The position numbers and the translations under genes were made by a program. 64,000 nucleotides of DNA from Stenomitos rutilans HA7619-LM2 (lineage in GTDB: Bacteria > Cyanobacteriota > Cyanobacteriia > Leptolyngbyales > Leptolyngbyaceae). The DNA is taken from positions 1 to 64,000 of the forward strand of contig JAHHIE010000031.1 of the NCBI GenBank assembly GCA_019358945.1, written 5' to 3'. The first letter of the stretch is position 1, and each line of letters starts with the position of its first letter. Positions 1 through 8,570 of the stretch are shown here, in pieces. Below the pieces are notes generated by a model. That model saw nothing but the letters and a program-made list of their open reading frames with translations. It ran no database searches and was not told the DNA's origin.

Positions 1-127
1 CTGTACGTTACGGCAACGCATCTCACGCTTGGTTCGCAAAACCCTTTCGTTTTCTAAGAAGCTGGAGAATCACATTGGAGCGATCTGGTTTTTCATTCAC
101 CACTACAATGCATCCTTACCTCTTTAG
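1..127 (+). pseudogene. IS1-family transposase, C-terminal fragment
   Basis: Reading frame 2 is open from the window edge to a TAG at 125-127. It encodes RLVRKTLSFSKKLENHIGAI followed by WFFIHHYNASL, which I recognise as the C-terminal end of cyanobacterial IS1-type (InsB-like) transposases. Only about 41 residues are present because the window begins inside the gene, so its intactness upstream is unknown. It abuts the IS982-type frame within a few bases, which suggests that one element inserted into or truncated the other. Confidence 0.7.
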
Positions 128-129
128 TA

Positions 130-960
130 CTACCGCCTGGTGAACGTCGGAGCTATTCCCGACTCAGTCTGAGCGAGGTGATGACGAGACTCCAGAGGAG
201 CGGCTTCGCCAACGCCGTCGCCTTTCACGGCTCTGGTTTTCGCACCTTTAAGGCGTTTTATACCTTGTGCGTGTTGCCCCACTGGCGGCATGCGTTTCCC
301 AACCTGGTCAGCTACAGTCGCTTTGTCGAGTTGCTGCCCTGGTGCCTGATGCTCTTGTGCTGCTTCTTGCACACCCGCCAAGGCGACTGCACAGGCATCG
401 CGTTCATCGACTCCACCCCGCTTAACGTCTGCCACCCCTGTCGTGCCCATGCGCACAAAGACTTTCAAGGACAGGCGCGGTGGGGTAAAAACTCTGTGGG
501 CTGGCACTTTGGCTTCAAACTCCACCTGATTGTCAACGACCAGGGTGAGTTGCTGGCGTTTAAGCTCACGCCTGCGAACACCGACGACCGCAAGCCTGTG
601 CCGGACATGACCCAAGACTTGCTGGGCAAACTGTTCGGTGACCGTGGTTATGTCTCGCAAGCCTTGTTTGAACAGTTGTACGAGCGGGGACTCCAACTGA
701 TTACCAAGTCCAAGAAGAACATGAAAAACCGCTTGGTCAAGCTCATCGACAAGATCTTGCTCCGCAAGCGAGCACTCATTGAATCGATTAACGACCAGCT
801 TAAGAACATGTGCCAGATTGAACATTCACGGCATCGGAGTTGGTTCAATTTCTTGGTCAACTTACTAGCAGGCTTAATCGCGTATACCTATCAGGAGAAA
901 AAACCCTCCTTAGACTTAGAGTTCAAAGACTTACCAGCACTGCCTCCAGCTATCTTTTGA
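130..960 (+). pseudogene. IS982-family transposase, 5'-truncated
   Basis: The frame holds the IS982-type DDE transposase core: FIDSTPLNVCHPCR, GWHFGFKLHLIVND, LFGDRGYVS, and the C-terminal LLRKRALIESINDQLKN with IEHSRHRS. The DDE residues are plausibly the D of FIDS, the D of GDRGY and the E of LIES. The first in-frame ATG is at 178 (260 residues), but the frame is open upstream to the IS1 stop and family homology (RLSLSEVM) begins before 178. The normal N-terminal ~40-70 residues are missing, so the gene is probably inactive. No clear terminal inverted repeats were identified. Confidence 0.8.
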
Positions 961-1098
961 CCTCGTCGAACTGACGTTGGATTAACTGAAACAATGGAGA
1001 TTAGGAGAGCAGAGGTGTACAAGACAGTAAATAGCCCAGAAGCCTTAAATGCAATTGCAGACGAGCTGGAAAGATTGATCAAAAAGCTAACAGGATAA
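961..1098 (+). other. Short orphan reading frame after IS982
   Basis: The frame continues directly after the IS982 stop codon to a TAA at 1096-1098. An ATG at 994 gives a 34-residue peptide ending ADELERLIKKLTG. It may be the C-terminal remnant of a gene interrupted by the IS element, or chance. I do not recognise the family and there is no strong ribosome-binding site. Confidence 0.2.
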
Positions 1099-1199
1099 AA
1101 AGCTTTCAATTTCAAGGCTAAATAAAACTTTGTGTGAAGTATATCAATGCCTAAAGTTTTAAGTTTTGACTTAAGGAAGCCGTTAGCGGTAAGCTTTTT

Positions 1200-1270
1200 A
1201 GCCTTTAACCTTTAGCCTTCCATCCTTCATCCCTCACCCTTCTGCCCTCTGCCTCCTGCCCTCTGCCTTC
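1200..1270. repeat. Short tandem pyrimidine-rich repeat tract
   Basis: Degenerate 7-base units of the CCTTTAG / CCTTCAT / CCCTCTG type run head to tail. Similar tracts recur at 8400-8570 and 10960-11105. They are typical non-coding tandem repeats of filamentous cyanobacteria and here lie just past the 3' end of the WD40 gene. No function is inferred. Confidence 0.6.
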
Positions 1271-1272
1271 TC

Positions 1273-3492
1273 TCAATGACACACATTCTCCGCCTTCACA
1301 TGACGTAGCTCCACATTATGCGCTGCGCCGCCGAATGAGACGAGAATCTCATCTTTGGTACGTGCGACATCGATCGTGGTCAGGCGTTTGTTGGAGTGTC
1401 CGATCGTCTGCTCAGCGTGCTTTTGGGTGGAGCGATCGCCCGTCTCGGTAAGTGACCAGAGTATGGCGTTACCACTTTCACCCGCACTTGCCAGGTAGCA
1501 ACCATCGGCACTAAAGGCGACTGCATTCACGGCTTTGTCGGGTGTCCAGGCATCCAGGGCTTTACAGGTTGCCCCACCCTGAAAGCACGGGCGTAAATCC
1601 CAGGTGCTAATCGTACCGCGATTGTTTGCAGTTGCCAGCAGATAAGGCTTTTGGGCTGGTGTCGCTAGACTCAGAATGTAGTCTCGTTCGCTGCCTGTCC
1701 CTATATTGATGGGTTGAAGCTGGTTAGTTTTCAAATCCCACAAGACAAGCTGATTGAACCGTCCCGCGATCGCCAGATAGCGTTGATCGGGGCCAACCAG
1801 CGCCATTGCATTGATGGCAAATCCAACCTGGCGATCGCGCACTTTCGTCGCGTTCCCCTCGGCATCCAGACTCCACTGAACGACCTGTCCGCTACCGTGC
1901 CCACTAAACAGAGTGCGAGAATCATTGGTAAAGACTAGATCGAACACGCGATCGTCCTTTTGAGCCGAGAACGGCGTAGACGCAGTGCCCGTCAACACAT
2001 GCACCAATTGCATTTCGCCATTCTCAAACCCGACAGCAACCATATCATTATCCACCGGGCGGTATCGCACAACGCGCACGGCTTTGTTGAAGGTTTGCAG
2101 AGTGCCTTGAGACACCAGTTGATTGCGAATGACTTTCCAACGATGCAAGGTCTGGTCATCGGCACCGCTGATCACGTCACTGGCTAAGCCACTCAAGCGC
2201 AGAGTGTTTACCGGAGCCGTGTGACCCACATGCAGGAGCCGCCAGCCGATCGCGCCAGCCAGCAACAATCCTAAAGTCGCGCCTGCGAGTTGAAACCAGA
2301 AGGGTAGACGTGGCAGAAGGCGCAGTTCCAGCAGTTGCATGTCATCCCGCATGTCAACGCGAGGATCAGCGGCGATCGCTTTGACCTGAATCCAACGTTT
2401 GCGTGTCCAGCCGAACCAGGGACGAGGCTGCTGCACTCTTAAGGTAAAAGCGGCAGGTTGTGCCAGCGCTAAGGTTGCAGTATCGGGTGTGATGTCGAGC
2501 GATCGTTGCAGCAAATCCTGATAGCGCACACGGTTACGCTTCCAACGTACTAAAGGATTGAGCGCTACTTCTGTTTTGGCTGCTGTGCCTTGCCAAAAAT
2601 CAGCCTCAATCCTGACGGGCTGCTCCAGATTGCTGTGGTTCTCCAACTGGAGCGCATAGCAAGCGGCGGTTTCATCTCCAGCGACCCTGGCTGTCTCATC
2701 GGTCCCAGCCACCCTTGGCTCCAATCGCCGCTTCACCGGAAGCCGCTGGCTGGGCGTTTGACTCTGAAAGATCACAAACCCCTGGGGCAGGACGGTAAGC
2801 GTACCATTCGCGCACACTGTTTCAGCTTGCGGCTGAGATGCTTCCAACCGTAGTGGATAGATGCGGCTAGGTGCTTGGGTCAACGCTGGAATGTGACATT
2901 CAAACACATCTTTGATTAGTTCATTAGGCGCAAGATGGAAGCGTCGCTCATTGCTTTCAGGAAGCCAGCCTGGGTCAATACCTGATAGATGCAGGCTAAT
3001 GTTGGTCACTCGCTGACTGTTGCTTTGCACTGAGAATGGGATTTTGATGCGATCGCCCGGATAGCCTGTAAACTCGCAGGCTGATAGCTCTAATGTTGGG
3101 GCAGCGACATCATTCCCCTGCACGATGAGATTGAGAAGCTGACGACTGTCTGCCTCCCGCAACTCCAACGAAAACACTCGCACGGTCAACTTCATCAAGC
3201 CCGCGTAGCCTGGACGCGGCGGATTGAAAAGCTGCACGGTAAAGCGGGTGGAATCACCGGGGGGTTTCTTGGTGCAAATCTCTGGTGACAGCTTGTACCA
3301 GCGATGCGTTGAGCTTGATTCGATTCCAGCCGCCAACACCTCAACCTGGAAGGTGGCAAAGCGATCGCTGTGGTTCGTCACCATCACGTCAAAAAAGACA
3401 GGCGCGCCACCCGCTCGAAATGTCAGTTCTCTGGTAGACAGTTGGGTGCTAATCAGATCTACAGAAGGGGCAGCAGACAGTTCTTTGACCAT
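1273..3492 (-). CDS. Membrane protein with Ig-like N-terminal region and C-terminal WD40 repeats
   Basis: About 739 residues. The N-terminal ~400 residues look like beta-sandwich modules (for example VTNHSDRFATFQVEVLAAG and ACEFTGYPGDRIKIPFSVQS). One membrane segment follows (FWFQLAGATLGLLLAGAIGW), then several WD40 blades with typical ends such as VAFSADGCYLASAGESGNAI and VVQWSLD. WD40 propellers usually act as interaction scaffolds. The gene follows the HAMP sensor gene on the same strand at the edge of the injection-system locus, so it may help anchor or regulate the particle (inference). I prefer the ATG at 3492: the longer GTG start at 3558 lies inside a repeat element at 3550-3657. Neither start has a convincing Shine-Dalgarno. 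Confidence 0.65.
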   Translation of the reverse strand: MVKELSAAPSVDLISTQLSTRELTFRAGGAPVFFDVMVTNHSDRFATFQVEVLAAGIESSSTHRWYKLSPEICTKKPPGDSTRFTVQLFNPPRPGYAGLMKLTVRVFSLELREADSRQLLNLIVQGNDVAAPTLELSACEFTGYPGDRIKIPFSVQSNSQRVTNISLHLSGIDPGWLPESNERRFHLAPNELIKDVFECHIPALTQAPSRIYPLRLEASQPQAETVCANGTLTVLPQGFVIFQSQTPSQRLPVKRRLEPRVAGTDETARVAGDETAACYALQLENHSNLEQPVRIEADFWQGTAAKTEVALNPLVRWKRNRVRYQDLLQRSLDITPDTATLALAQPAAFTLRVQQPRPWFGWTRKRWIQVKAIAADPRVDMRDDMQLLELRLLPRLPFWFQLAGATLGLLLAGAIGWRLLHVGHTAPVNTLRLSGLASDVISGADDQTLHRWKVIRNQLVSQGTLQTFNKAVRVVRYRPVDNDMVAVGFENGEMQLVHVLTGTASTPFSAQKDDRVFDLVFTNDSRTLFSGHGSGQVVQWSLDAEGNATKVRDRQVGFAINAMALVGPDQRYLAIAGRFNQLVLWDLKTNQLQPINIGTGSERDYILSLATPAQKPYLLATANNRGTISTWDLRPCFQGGATCKALDAWTPDKAVNAVAFSADGCYLASAGESGNAILWSLTETGDRSTQKHAEQTIGHSNKRLTTIDVARTKDEILVSFGGAAHNVELRHVKAENVCH

Positions 3493-3549
3493 GAGCGTAG
3501 GGAGGAGAGGTAAGGGGCTAAGGCGATCAAGAGTAGATGTGTAGGTTAT

Positions 3550-3657
3550 AGGACTCACGCAAAAGCGGTTCTCTTTCGCCCCCTAGCCCCCATGTGGGGG
3601 AACCGGGCCAATTAAAGCCCCCAGAATTGGGGGTTTGGGGGCAGATGCGTAAGTCCT
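3550..3657. repeat. MITE-like palindromic element, copy 1
   Basis: A 108-bp element with terminal inverted repeats AGGACTCACGCA and TGCGTAAGTCCT. Inside are G/C-run arms (CCCCCTAGCCCCC and GGGGGTTTGGGGGC) that can fold into a long hairpin. It has no coding capacity. Three further copies are at 5689-5797, 20558-20667 and 28606-28715. Confidence 0.8.
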
Positions 3658-3660
3658 GGG

Positions 3661-5586
3661 TTAAACAGGGGTAGCAGTAGCGCCGAAGATTAGTTTCAAA
3701 CGCTGTCGAGACCAGCTTAGAAAATTGTGAGAAAACGCGGCTTCATCTCCTAAAAGTCCGTGTTTCCGCAGTTCTTCTTTCCGCTGCTGTAGCTCGGCCT
3801 GACGTTCGTTTAATTTTTGAGCCACTTGCTCACCTAAATCTGGGTAGTCTCGCAGCAAGCTTTGAAAGCTCTTTTGATCAACCACAAATAAAGTCACAGG
3901 TTCTAACGCACGAATGGTAGCCGTCCGGGGAATGCCTAGTAGCAGGGACAGTTCGCCGAGAAAATCGCCTGCTGTCCTTACGGCAATCCGTTTACTTAAT
4001 GTCTCTGCATAGATCTCGACGCTGCCAGACAGAATAATGAAGAAGGCATCACCTGGTTCACCCTCACGACACAGCACGTCCTGCGGCTCTAGCTGGCGTT
4101 CATAGCCCAGGTTGATCAGCCGTTGAATTTCAGCTTGTGTAAACGCCTGGAAGTAGGAGACGCTGTGCAAAAGTTCTGGTAAGTTTTGTCGGCGTGTTTC
4201 AGCATAAAGTCGGGCCTGGCGCGATCGCGCCAGGAGCAGATGCGGATTGATCATGCCATTGCCCGTCTGCATGGCTAGCGCGGCTTTTTTGGCTTGATCA
4301 CTTTCATGCATGAGGTGTTGAACCCGGCTTTGTAAGCTCTGTTCACGCGATTGCACCACTTCTGCCATCTCTAGAAAGACTCTTGCCAGTTGTCCGATTT
4401 CATCCGCACGGGCTGTTTCTTGCGTGATGCTGGTCGGGTCAAATTGTCCTGCTTTGAGTGCTGCTGCTGCTGTATTCAGTCGTAGTAGCGGATTTACGAG
4501 CCAGCGAGTTGCCAATAGCCCGATCGCTAAACCCAAAAGCAAAACAACGCCGCCCAAAATGAGCGTAAACTGTGCGGTTTGCTCTGCCTCGCGCATAAAG
4601 GCTTTTTCAGGCACCACGATCGCCACCAGCCAATCCAAGCCTTTAACCTGAGTAAAGTGGTCAATATACACCAGATACGCTGCACCCTTCTCAGAGAAAC
4701 GGAACGATTGATTGGGTTGCACCTGACTAAAGGATTTGTACTGAGTTTGCACCGCTTGGGCAGCCGCTCGGATCAGGGGATCTTGGCTGTTGAAGACGTT
4801 GAGCCGTTCAGTCTTTCCATCTTTCTGAGACACCAAAGCTTCATTCGTTGAGGTCGCAATCAACTCTCCAGACGGCTCAACGATAAAAATTTTGCCAGTG
4901 CGGCTCTCTTTAAGCTCCTGTAAGAAGCTACTGATCTGATTTAAGTAAAAGTCTACCGATAGCACTCCGAGCGGCTGTCCTGTTGCCGTGTCAAACAAGG
5001 GGTGCACGGAAGAAATCCGAAATTGCTTGGTTGTAAATTTCTGATTAGGTCTTGTCCATGCTTCCTGGCGCTCCTGCATGGCCGTTTGAAACCAGGGACG
5101 CTTTCGCACGTCATAGTTGTCAGTGCGGCTTAGCTCTTTGCCTGGGTTCCCTTTACTGTCGAGGGCATAGTAGATTTGGGGTGCACCTGACTTAGCCGTT
5201 GTACTCAACGCCAGCGATTGATCGGCGAGCCTGACAATGCCTCTTCCAGCACCCGTTTGCTGAAAACCAAACTCAATGCCGCCAACTTCTTTATAGGACT
5301 GCATCTGGTACCAAAAGCGCTTTTCGAGTTTGCTGGGATCTTGCAGATCTAAATCGCCCAGGCGAAGCGCATTAATTGTTTCTTGCGTAATTAAATGGGG
5401 CGATTCCAAATAGTTGTAGAGATGCTCTTCGACCTGTTTCTCCAGTCCCTGGCTGATGTGGACGACGAGTTCATCCACAGTGCGGCGAGCGTTGATGAAC
5501 CCGACCCAGCCTAACAGTGCGACACAAACAATGAGGGGCACCGAAGTCGCAAGGGGAACTTTTTTACGAATGGAGAATACAGCCAT
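3661..5586 (-). CDS. Membrane sensor: Cache-like domain, HAMP, cyclic-nucleotide-binding domain
   Basis: 641 residues. An N-terminal membrane helix (VPLIVCVALLGWVGF) and a second one near residue 345 (LILGGVVLLLGLAIGLLA) bracket a ~290-residue extracytoplasmic region with dCache-like features (TDNYDVRKRPWFQ, VLSVDFYLNQISSFL). A HAMP linker follows. The C-terminal part is a cNMP-binding fold with the phosphate-binding signature GDFLGELSLLLGIPRTATI. There is no kinase, cyclase or methyl-accepting domain, so the output is probably conformational. The ATG at 5586 has an AAGG ribosome site a short distance upstream. Position next to baseplate genes suggests it couples a stress or ligand signal to the contractile particle (inference). 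Confidence 0.75.
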   Translation of the reverse strand: MAVFSIRKKVPLATSVPLIVCVALLGWVGFINARRTVDELVVHISQGLEKQVEEHLYNYLESPHLITQETINALRLGDLDLQDPSKLEKRFWYQMQSYKEVGGIEFGFQQTGAGRGIVRLADQSLALSTTAKSGAPQIYYALDSKGNPGKELSRTDNYDVRKRPWFQTAMQERQEAWTRPNQKFTTKQFRISSVHPLFDTATGQPLGVLSVDFYLNQISSFLQELKESRTGKIFIVEPSGELIATSTNEALVSQKDGKTERLNVFNSQDPLIRAAAQAVQTQYKSFSQVQPNQSFRFSEKGAAYLVYIDHFTQVKGLDWLVAIVVPEKAFMREAEQTAQFTLILGGVVLLLGLAIGLLATRWLVNPLLRLNTAAAALKAGQFDPTSITQETARADEIGQLARVFLEMAEVVQSREQSLQSRVQHLMHESDQAKKAALAMQTGNGMINPHLLLARSRQARLYAETRRQNLPELLHSVSYFQAFTQAEIQRLINLGYERQLEPQDVLCREGEPGDAFFIILSGSVEIYAETLSKRIAVRTAGDFLGELSLLLGIPRTATIRALEPVTLFVVDQKSFQSLLRDYPDLGEQVAQKLNERQAELQQRKEELRKHGLLGDEAAFSHNFLSWSRQRLKLIFGATATPV

Positions 5587-5657
5587 AGGGAAAAAACCTT
5601 GTGAGGGGGAGCGATCGGGTGGACTAGGGGGGATGAGGGGTGGGGATCGGGATAATA

Positions 5658-5686
5658 CGAGTTTTGAGTTTTGAGTTTTGAGTTAC
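5658..5686. repeat. GAGTTTT tandem heptamers
   Basis: Four head-to-tail GAGTTTT-type units upstream of the sensor gene, like the tract near 8451-8472. This is cyanobacterial short tandem repeat DNA with no function inferred. Confidence 0.6.
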
Positions 5687-5688
5687 AT

Positions 5689-5797
5689 AGGACTTACGCA
5701 AAAGCGGTCATCTTTCGCCCCCTAGCCCCCAACTTTGGGGGAATCGTCTCAATCAAAGCCCCCAAGATTGAGGGTTGGGGGCAAATGCGTAAGTCCT
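5689..5797. repeat. MITE-like palindromic element, copy 2
   Basis: 109 bp bounded by AGGACTTACGCA and TGCGTAAGTCCT, in the same orientation as copy 1. It fills much of the 400-bp gap between the sensor gene (5586) and the next gene (5989). The rest of that gap (5798-5988) shows no other recognisable signal. Confidence 0.8.
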
Positions 5798-5988
5798 ATC
5801 ACAGAAGCTTTGTTCCATCACTAAGTAGGTATGTACAAATAAACGAAGGGATGTAAATAAAGATCGAGAGGCTAAAATTCTCTTCTGCTTTCTGCCCTCT
5901 ACCTTGCCTCAACGACAAGTATTAATGCCAACCTACTTACTGGGGATCACTGCACCCGGCACCCTAGACCCGTCTCGATCGACTGTGG

Positions 5989-7344
5989 CTAACTCGATCG
6001 AGCGGCGATCGCTACCTTTTGCTGAAGCTGGGTCAGTTGTCGTCGTTTCCAGGCAAAATGCAGAAGATTAATGCCCATTTCCTGAGCGCTGCGGATGGTT
6101 TCTCTGGGTAGGGAGAGTGCATCGTCGATTCCCCAGGCACTAGAGAGTGCGCCGATTGACAACACTATGCCGCCCCAGTTAAAGAGGTAGATGGGATTGA
6201 AGGCAAGGCAAGGCAGTTGAGCAAATAGAAAGGGGCGAGTGTGCAACAGGTGATCACGTCCGATAGGGGCAATTGTGTCGATCGAGCTAGTGCCATCTGA
6301 CACCATGTCAATGAGAGGAACCGCGATCGCCGCCAGTTGTTCGTTGATATTGGCATCGACGGCAACCAGTTCCGTTTCCAGTTCGCGCTGCGTGTCCCGC
6401 ACATCCTGGTTAGACAGCAAGGAGGCGATCGCACTCTGAAGCTGTTGACGCACGGTGCAGAGTTCTGTCAGGTTTGCATTCTGAAGCGAGAGTTCGACGA
6501 AGACGATCGCGCCCGTTTCCAGAAACTGCTGTAAAAACGCTTTTTCGACCGCTGTAAGGGCTTGCAGGTGAGCATACGACAGATGCAGCAAGTCATAGTC
6601 GAACCGGGCTGACTCTTGCAGTACGACTGTTTCAACGGCAGTTCCCTGCATGGCAGGATAGAGACCCTCCAGCGATTGCAGCAAGTACGACAGATTAGCA
6701 GCGACGGTCTGATCAGGTGGATGGGTGGATGCGATCGCTTGCGCAACCCGTACCAGATTTAGCGGGCGCACCTGGGCTTGCGATCGATAGCGCAAATCAG
6801 GCTGGTTCACGCTGGGAGCGAAGGCATCAGGCGATCGCGTCAGTTGAATGTCTTGCCCTGCTTGCAAAACAATGCGACAAAGTTCGATCGCTCCTGACAC
6901 GGGCGGCGTAACCGTCTCATCAACACGAAAAGTTTCCTGAACAAAGCGGCGATCGCCCTGTCCCTGCAATTGATCGGGGTCTACATACCGCAAGGTCAAA
7001 TAGACTGTTGATACACCTTCCAGCGGCAACGGTGAAACCAGTCGAAACGCGATCGGCTCTGGGACGATGATGGGATTGCCCGTCGCGTCGATCGCCAGTC
7101 CCGGTTGAATTTCGAGCCAGGACTGCCCGCGATATTTTTCGGCAACGTCCATCGGTGCTGGAATCAGGCACACGCCTAAGCCCCACACAATTCCTGCCTG
7201 GTTTAGCGCCTGGTAATGGATGTTTTGTCGCTGCCGATGATACTCATGCGCTTGCTGCCAAAGCTGAGCGGTGATCAGCAGCCCATCATTGACTTGAAGG
7301 CGCTGAAACGGTTCAATGGGCGGCAGCGGGCAGGGCAGGGGCAT
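5989..7344 (-). CDS. Injection-system-associated protein of unknown function
   Basis: About 451 residues from the ATG at 7344; a TTG at 7407 would give 472. The N-terminal half has a beta-rich, baseplate-accessory look (LQVNDGLLITAQLWQQAHEY, WLEIQPGLAIDATGNPIIVP). The C-terminal part contains a segment (FNPIYLFNWGGIVLSIGALS) slightly reminiscent of DUF4159-type domains, which I cannot confirm. The start overlaps the 3' end of the tail-protein-I gene by about 30 bp, so the two are probably translationally coupled in the baseplate operon. No catalytic motif was recognised. Confidence 0.6.
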   Translation of the reverse strand: MPLPCPLPPIEPFQRLQVNDGLLITAQLWQQAHEYHRQRQNIHYQALNQAGIVWGLGVCLIPAPMDVAEKYRGQSWLEIQPGLAIDATGNPIIVPEPIAFRLVSPLPLEGVSTVYLTLRYVDPDQLQGQGDRRFVQETFRVDETVTPPVSGAIELCRIVLQAGQDIQLTRSPDAFAPSVNQPDLRYRSQAQVRPLNLVRVAQAIASTHPPDQTVAANLSYLLQSLEGLYPAMQGTAVETVVLQESARFDYDLLHLSYAHLQALTAVEKAFLQQFLETGAIVFVELSLQNANLTELCTVRQQLQSAIASLLSNQDVRDTQRELETELVAVDANINEQLAAIAVPLIDMVSDGTSSIDTIAPIGRDHLLHTRPFLFAQLPCLAFNPIYLFNWGGIVLSIGALSSAWGIDDALSLPRETIRSAQEMGINLLHFAWKRRQLTQLQQKVAIAARSS

Positions 7345-8380
7345 ACGCAATCCTCCGGGGTTCAATGTAAAGGTCGTAGGTGCAGAAGGCTGGCTTTTCT
7401 TGCTCAATCACACTGCGGACAAATTTTTCGTCAATGGGATGTTGAGTGTCAGGGCGAAGCGTCACTACAAAGTAGAAGGGCCGACCACCCCCTAAAATCG
7501 CGTCTTCGCCTAGTCGAGATTCGTTGAGAACGGCACCTCGGCTAAAGAACTCGGTGATACCAATGTGTTTGTCGGCTTCGTCGGACAGATGAAGATCCAG
7601 GGGGAGTCCGGTCGCCAAATGCAGATAGAAGCGCAGTCCCCGTCGCGTGCCACGCCAGCGATAAATTTCTAACGCATTGCGGATCAGTGATCGCTGCTGC
7701 TCTAACCCCAACTGCGGCTGCAAATCCCATCCCACCCAATGCGCTAGGAAGGGGAGGAGCGATCGGGGTGCCGTCAGCGGGTCAAGATGCGCCCAGAGGG
7801 TATCGAGCGTGTGAACTGTCGGCTCAAAGCTTTGCTCAAAGATTTTAAGCAAACGTCCCACAAAATCCACATCGCGATAAATGGCAGGCAAGAAATCGAG
7901 GTAGAGGCTGCGCGGACGCACGTAAAGGTTAAAGCGGGCAGATTCTATCTGCTGCTCACCCGTTTCTGGCTCTACGGTACGGGCGTGGAGTTGCCCCTGG
8001 TAGTTCAGCTTGAGCCGCTTACCTGGCTGCACAGCCTCGTGAGCTTCAAAAAAGTCAGCCGCAAGTTGAAAATACAGTACGGCTTCCGTTTGCTGCCCCG
8101 CTGGCACATCGGTTCCTTCCGTCCCTATCCGACACCACTCCGGCGGAAAATCCCCTTCAAGCTGAAGTGCTAACTCCAAGCGTCGAGTACCCAGATTGCG
8201 AATTTGCACCACAATTTCACTCGGTTCTCCTGGGCACAACCGCAGATTCAAGCTGGGCGGCCCGATCGCAGGCTTTTCACTGTTTTGTGAGGCGCGATCG
8301 GTCTTCTCCAGGGTTGCCTCTGGCAGTTGCATCGGAGTCAGCCGTAGATGAATTGCCTGACGAGCACGAGGTTGGAGCAT
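7313..8380 (-). CDS. Phage tail protein I-like baseplate protein (eCIS Cis12-type)
   Basis: About 355 residues. The diagnostic block is YLDFLPAIYRDVDFVGRLLK, then FEPTVHTLDTLWAHLDPLTA and LPFLAHWVGWDLQ, then a ...NALEIYRWRGTRRGLRFYL motif. These are typical of the phage tail protein domain found in contractile injection baseplates. The ATG at 8380 (MLQPRARQ) is chosen because the frame upstream runs into simple-repeat DNA (8400-8570) and would add a meaningless leader. It lies downstream of the J-like gene on the same strand, the usual baseplate order. Confidence 0.85.
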   Translation of the reverse strand: MLQPRARQAIHLRLTPMQLPEATLEKTDRASQNSEKPAIGPPSLNLRLCPGEPSEIVVQIRNLGTRRLELALQLEGDFPPEWCRIGTEGTDVPAGQQTEAVLYFQLAADFFEAHEAVQPGKRLKLNYQGQLHARTVEPETGEQQIESARFNLYVRPRSLYLDFLPAIYRDVDFVGRLLKIFEQSFEPTVHTLDTLWAHLDPLTAPRSLLPFLAHWVGWDLQPQLGLEQQRSLIRNALEIYRWRGTRRGLRFYLHLATGLPLDLHLSDEADKHIGITEFFSRGAVLNESRLGEDAILGGGRPFYFVVTLRPDTQHPIDEKFVRSVIEQEKPAFCTYDLYIEPRRIAYAPALPAAAH

Positions 8381-8399
8381 GGGGAGGGGAGGGGAAAGG

Positions 8400-8570
8400 A
8401 TGAAGGATAAAGGGTAAAAGGGATGAGGGATGAAGGAGGAAGGATGAAAGTTTTGAGTTTTGAGTTTTGAGTTCTCAACAGTGAACAGTGCAGGAAAATG
8501 ACGGGACTGAAGATTGACTTCTGACTTCTGACTCCTCACTCCTCACTCCTCTCTAGCCTTTAGCCTTTCA
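8400..8570. repeat. Mixed short tandem repeats between baseplate genes
   Basis: The interval carries AGGATGA/AAGGATAA-type heptads, three GAGTTTT units around 8451-8472, and CTTCTGA/CTCCTCA units at 8515-8550. This is non-coding tandem-repeat DNA of the kind also seen at 1200 and 10960. Confidence 0.55.

Noticed and set aside
130-825. 231-codon minus-strand ORF
   Set aside because: It is antisense to the IS982-type transposase, which matches its family on the plus strand.
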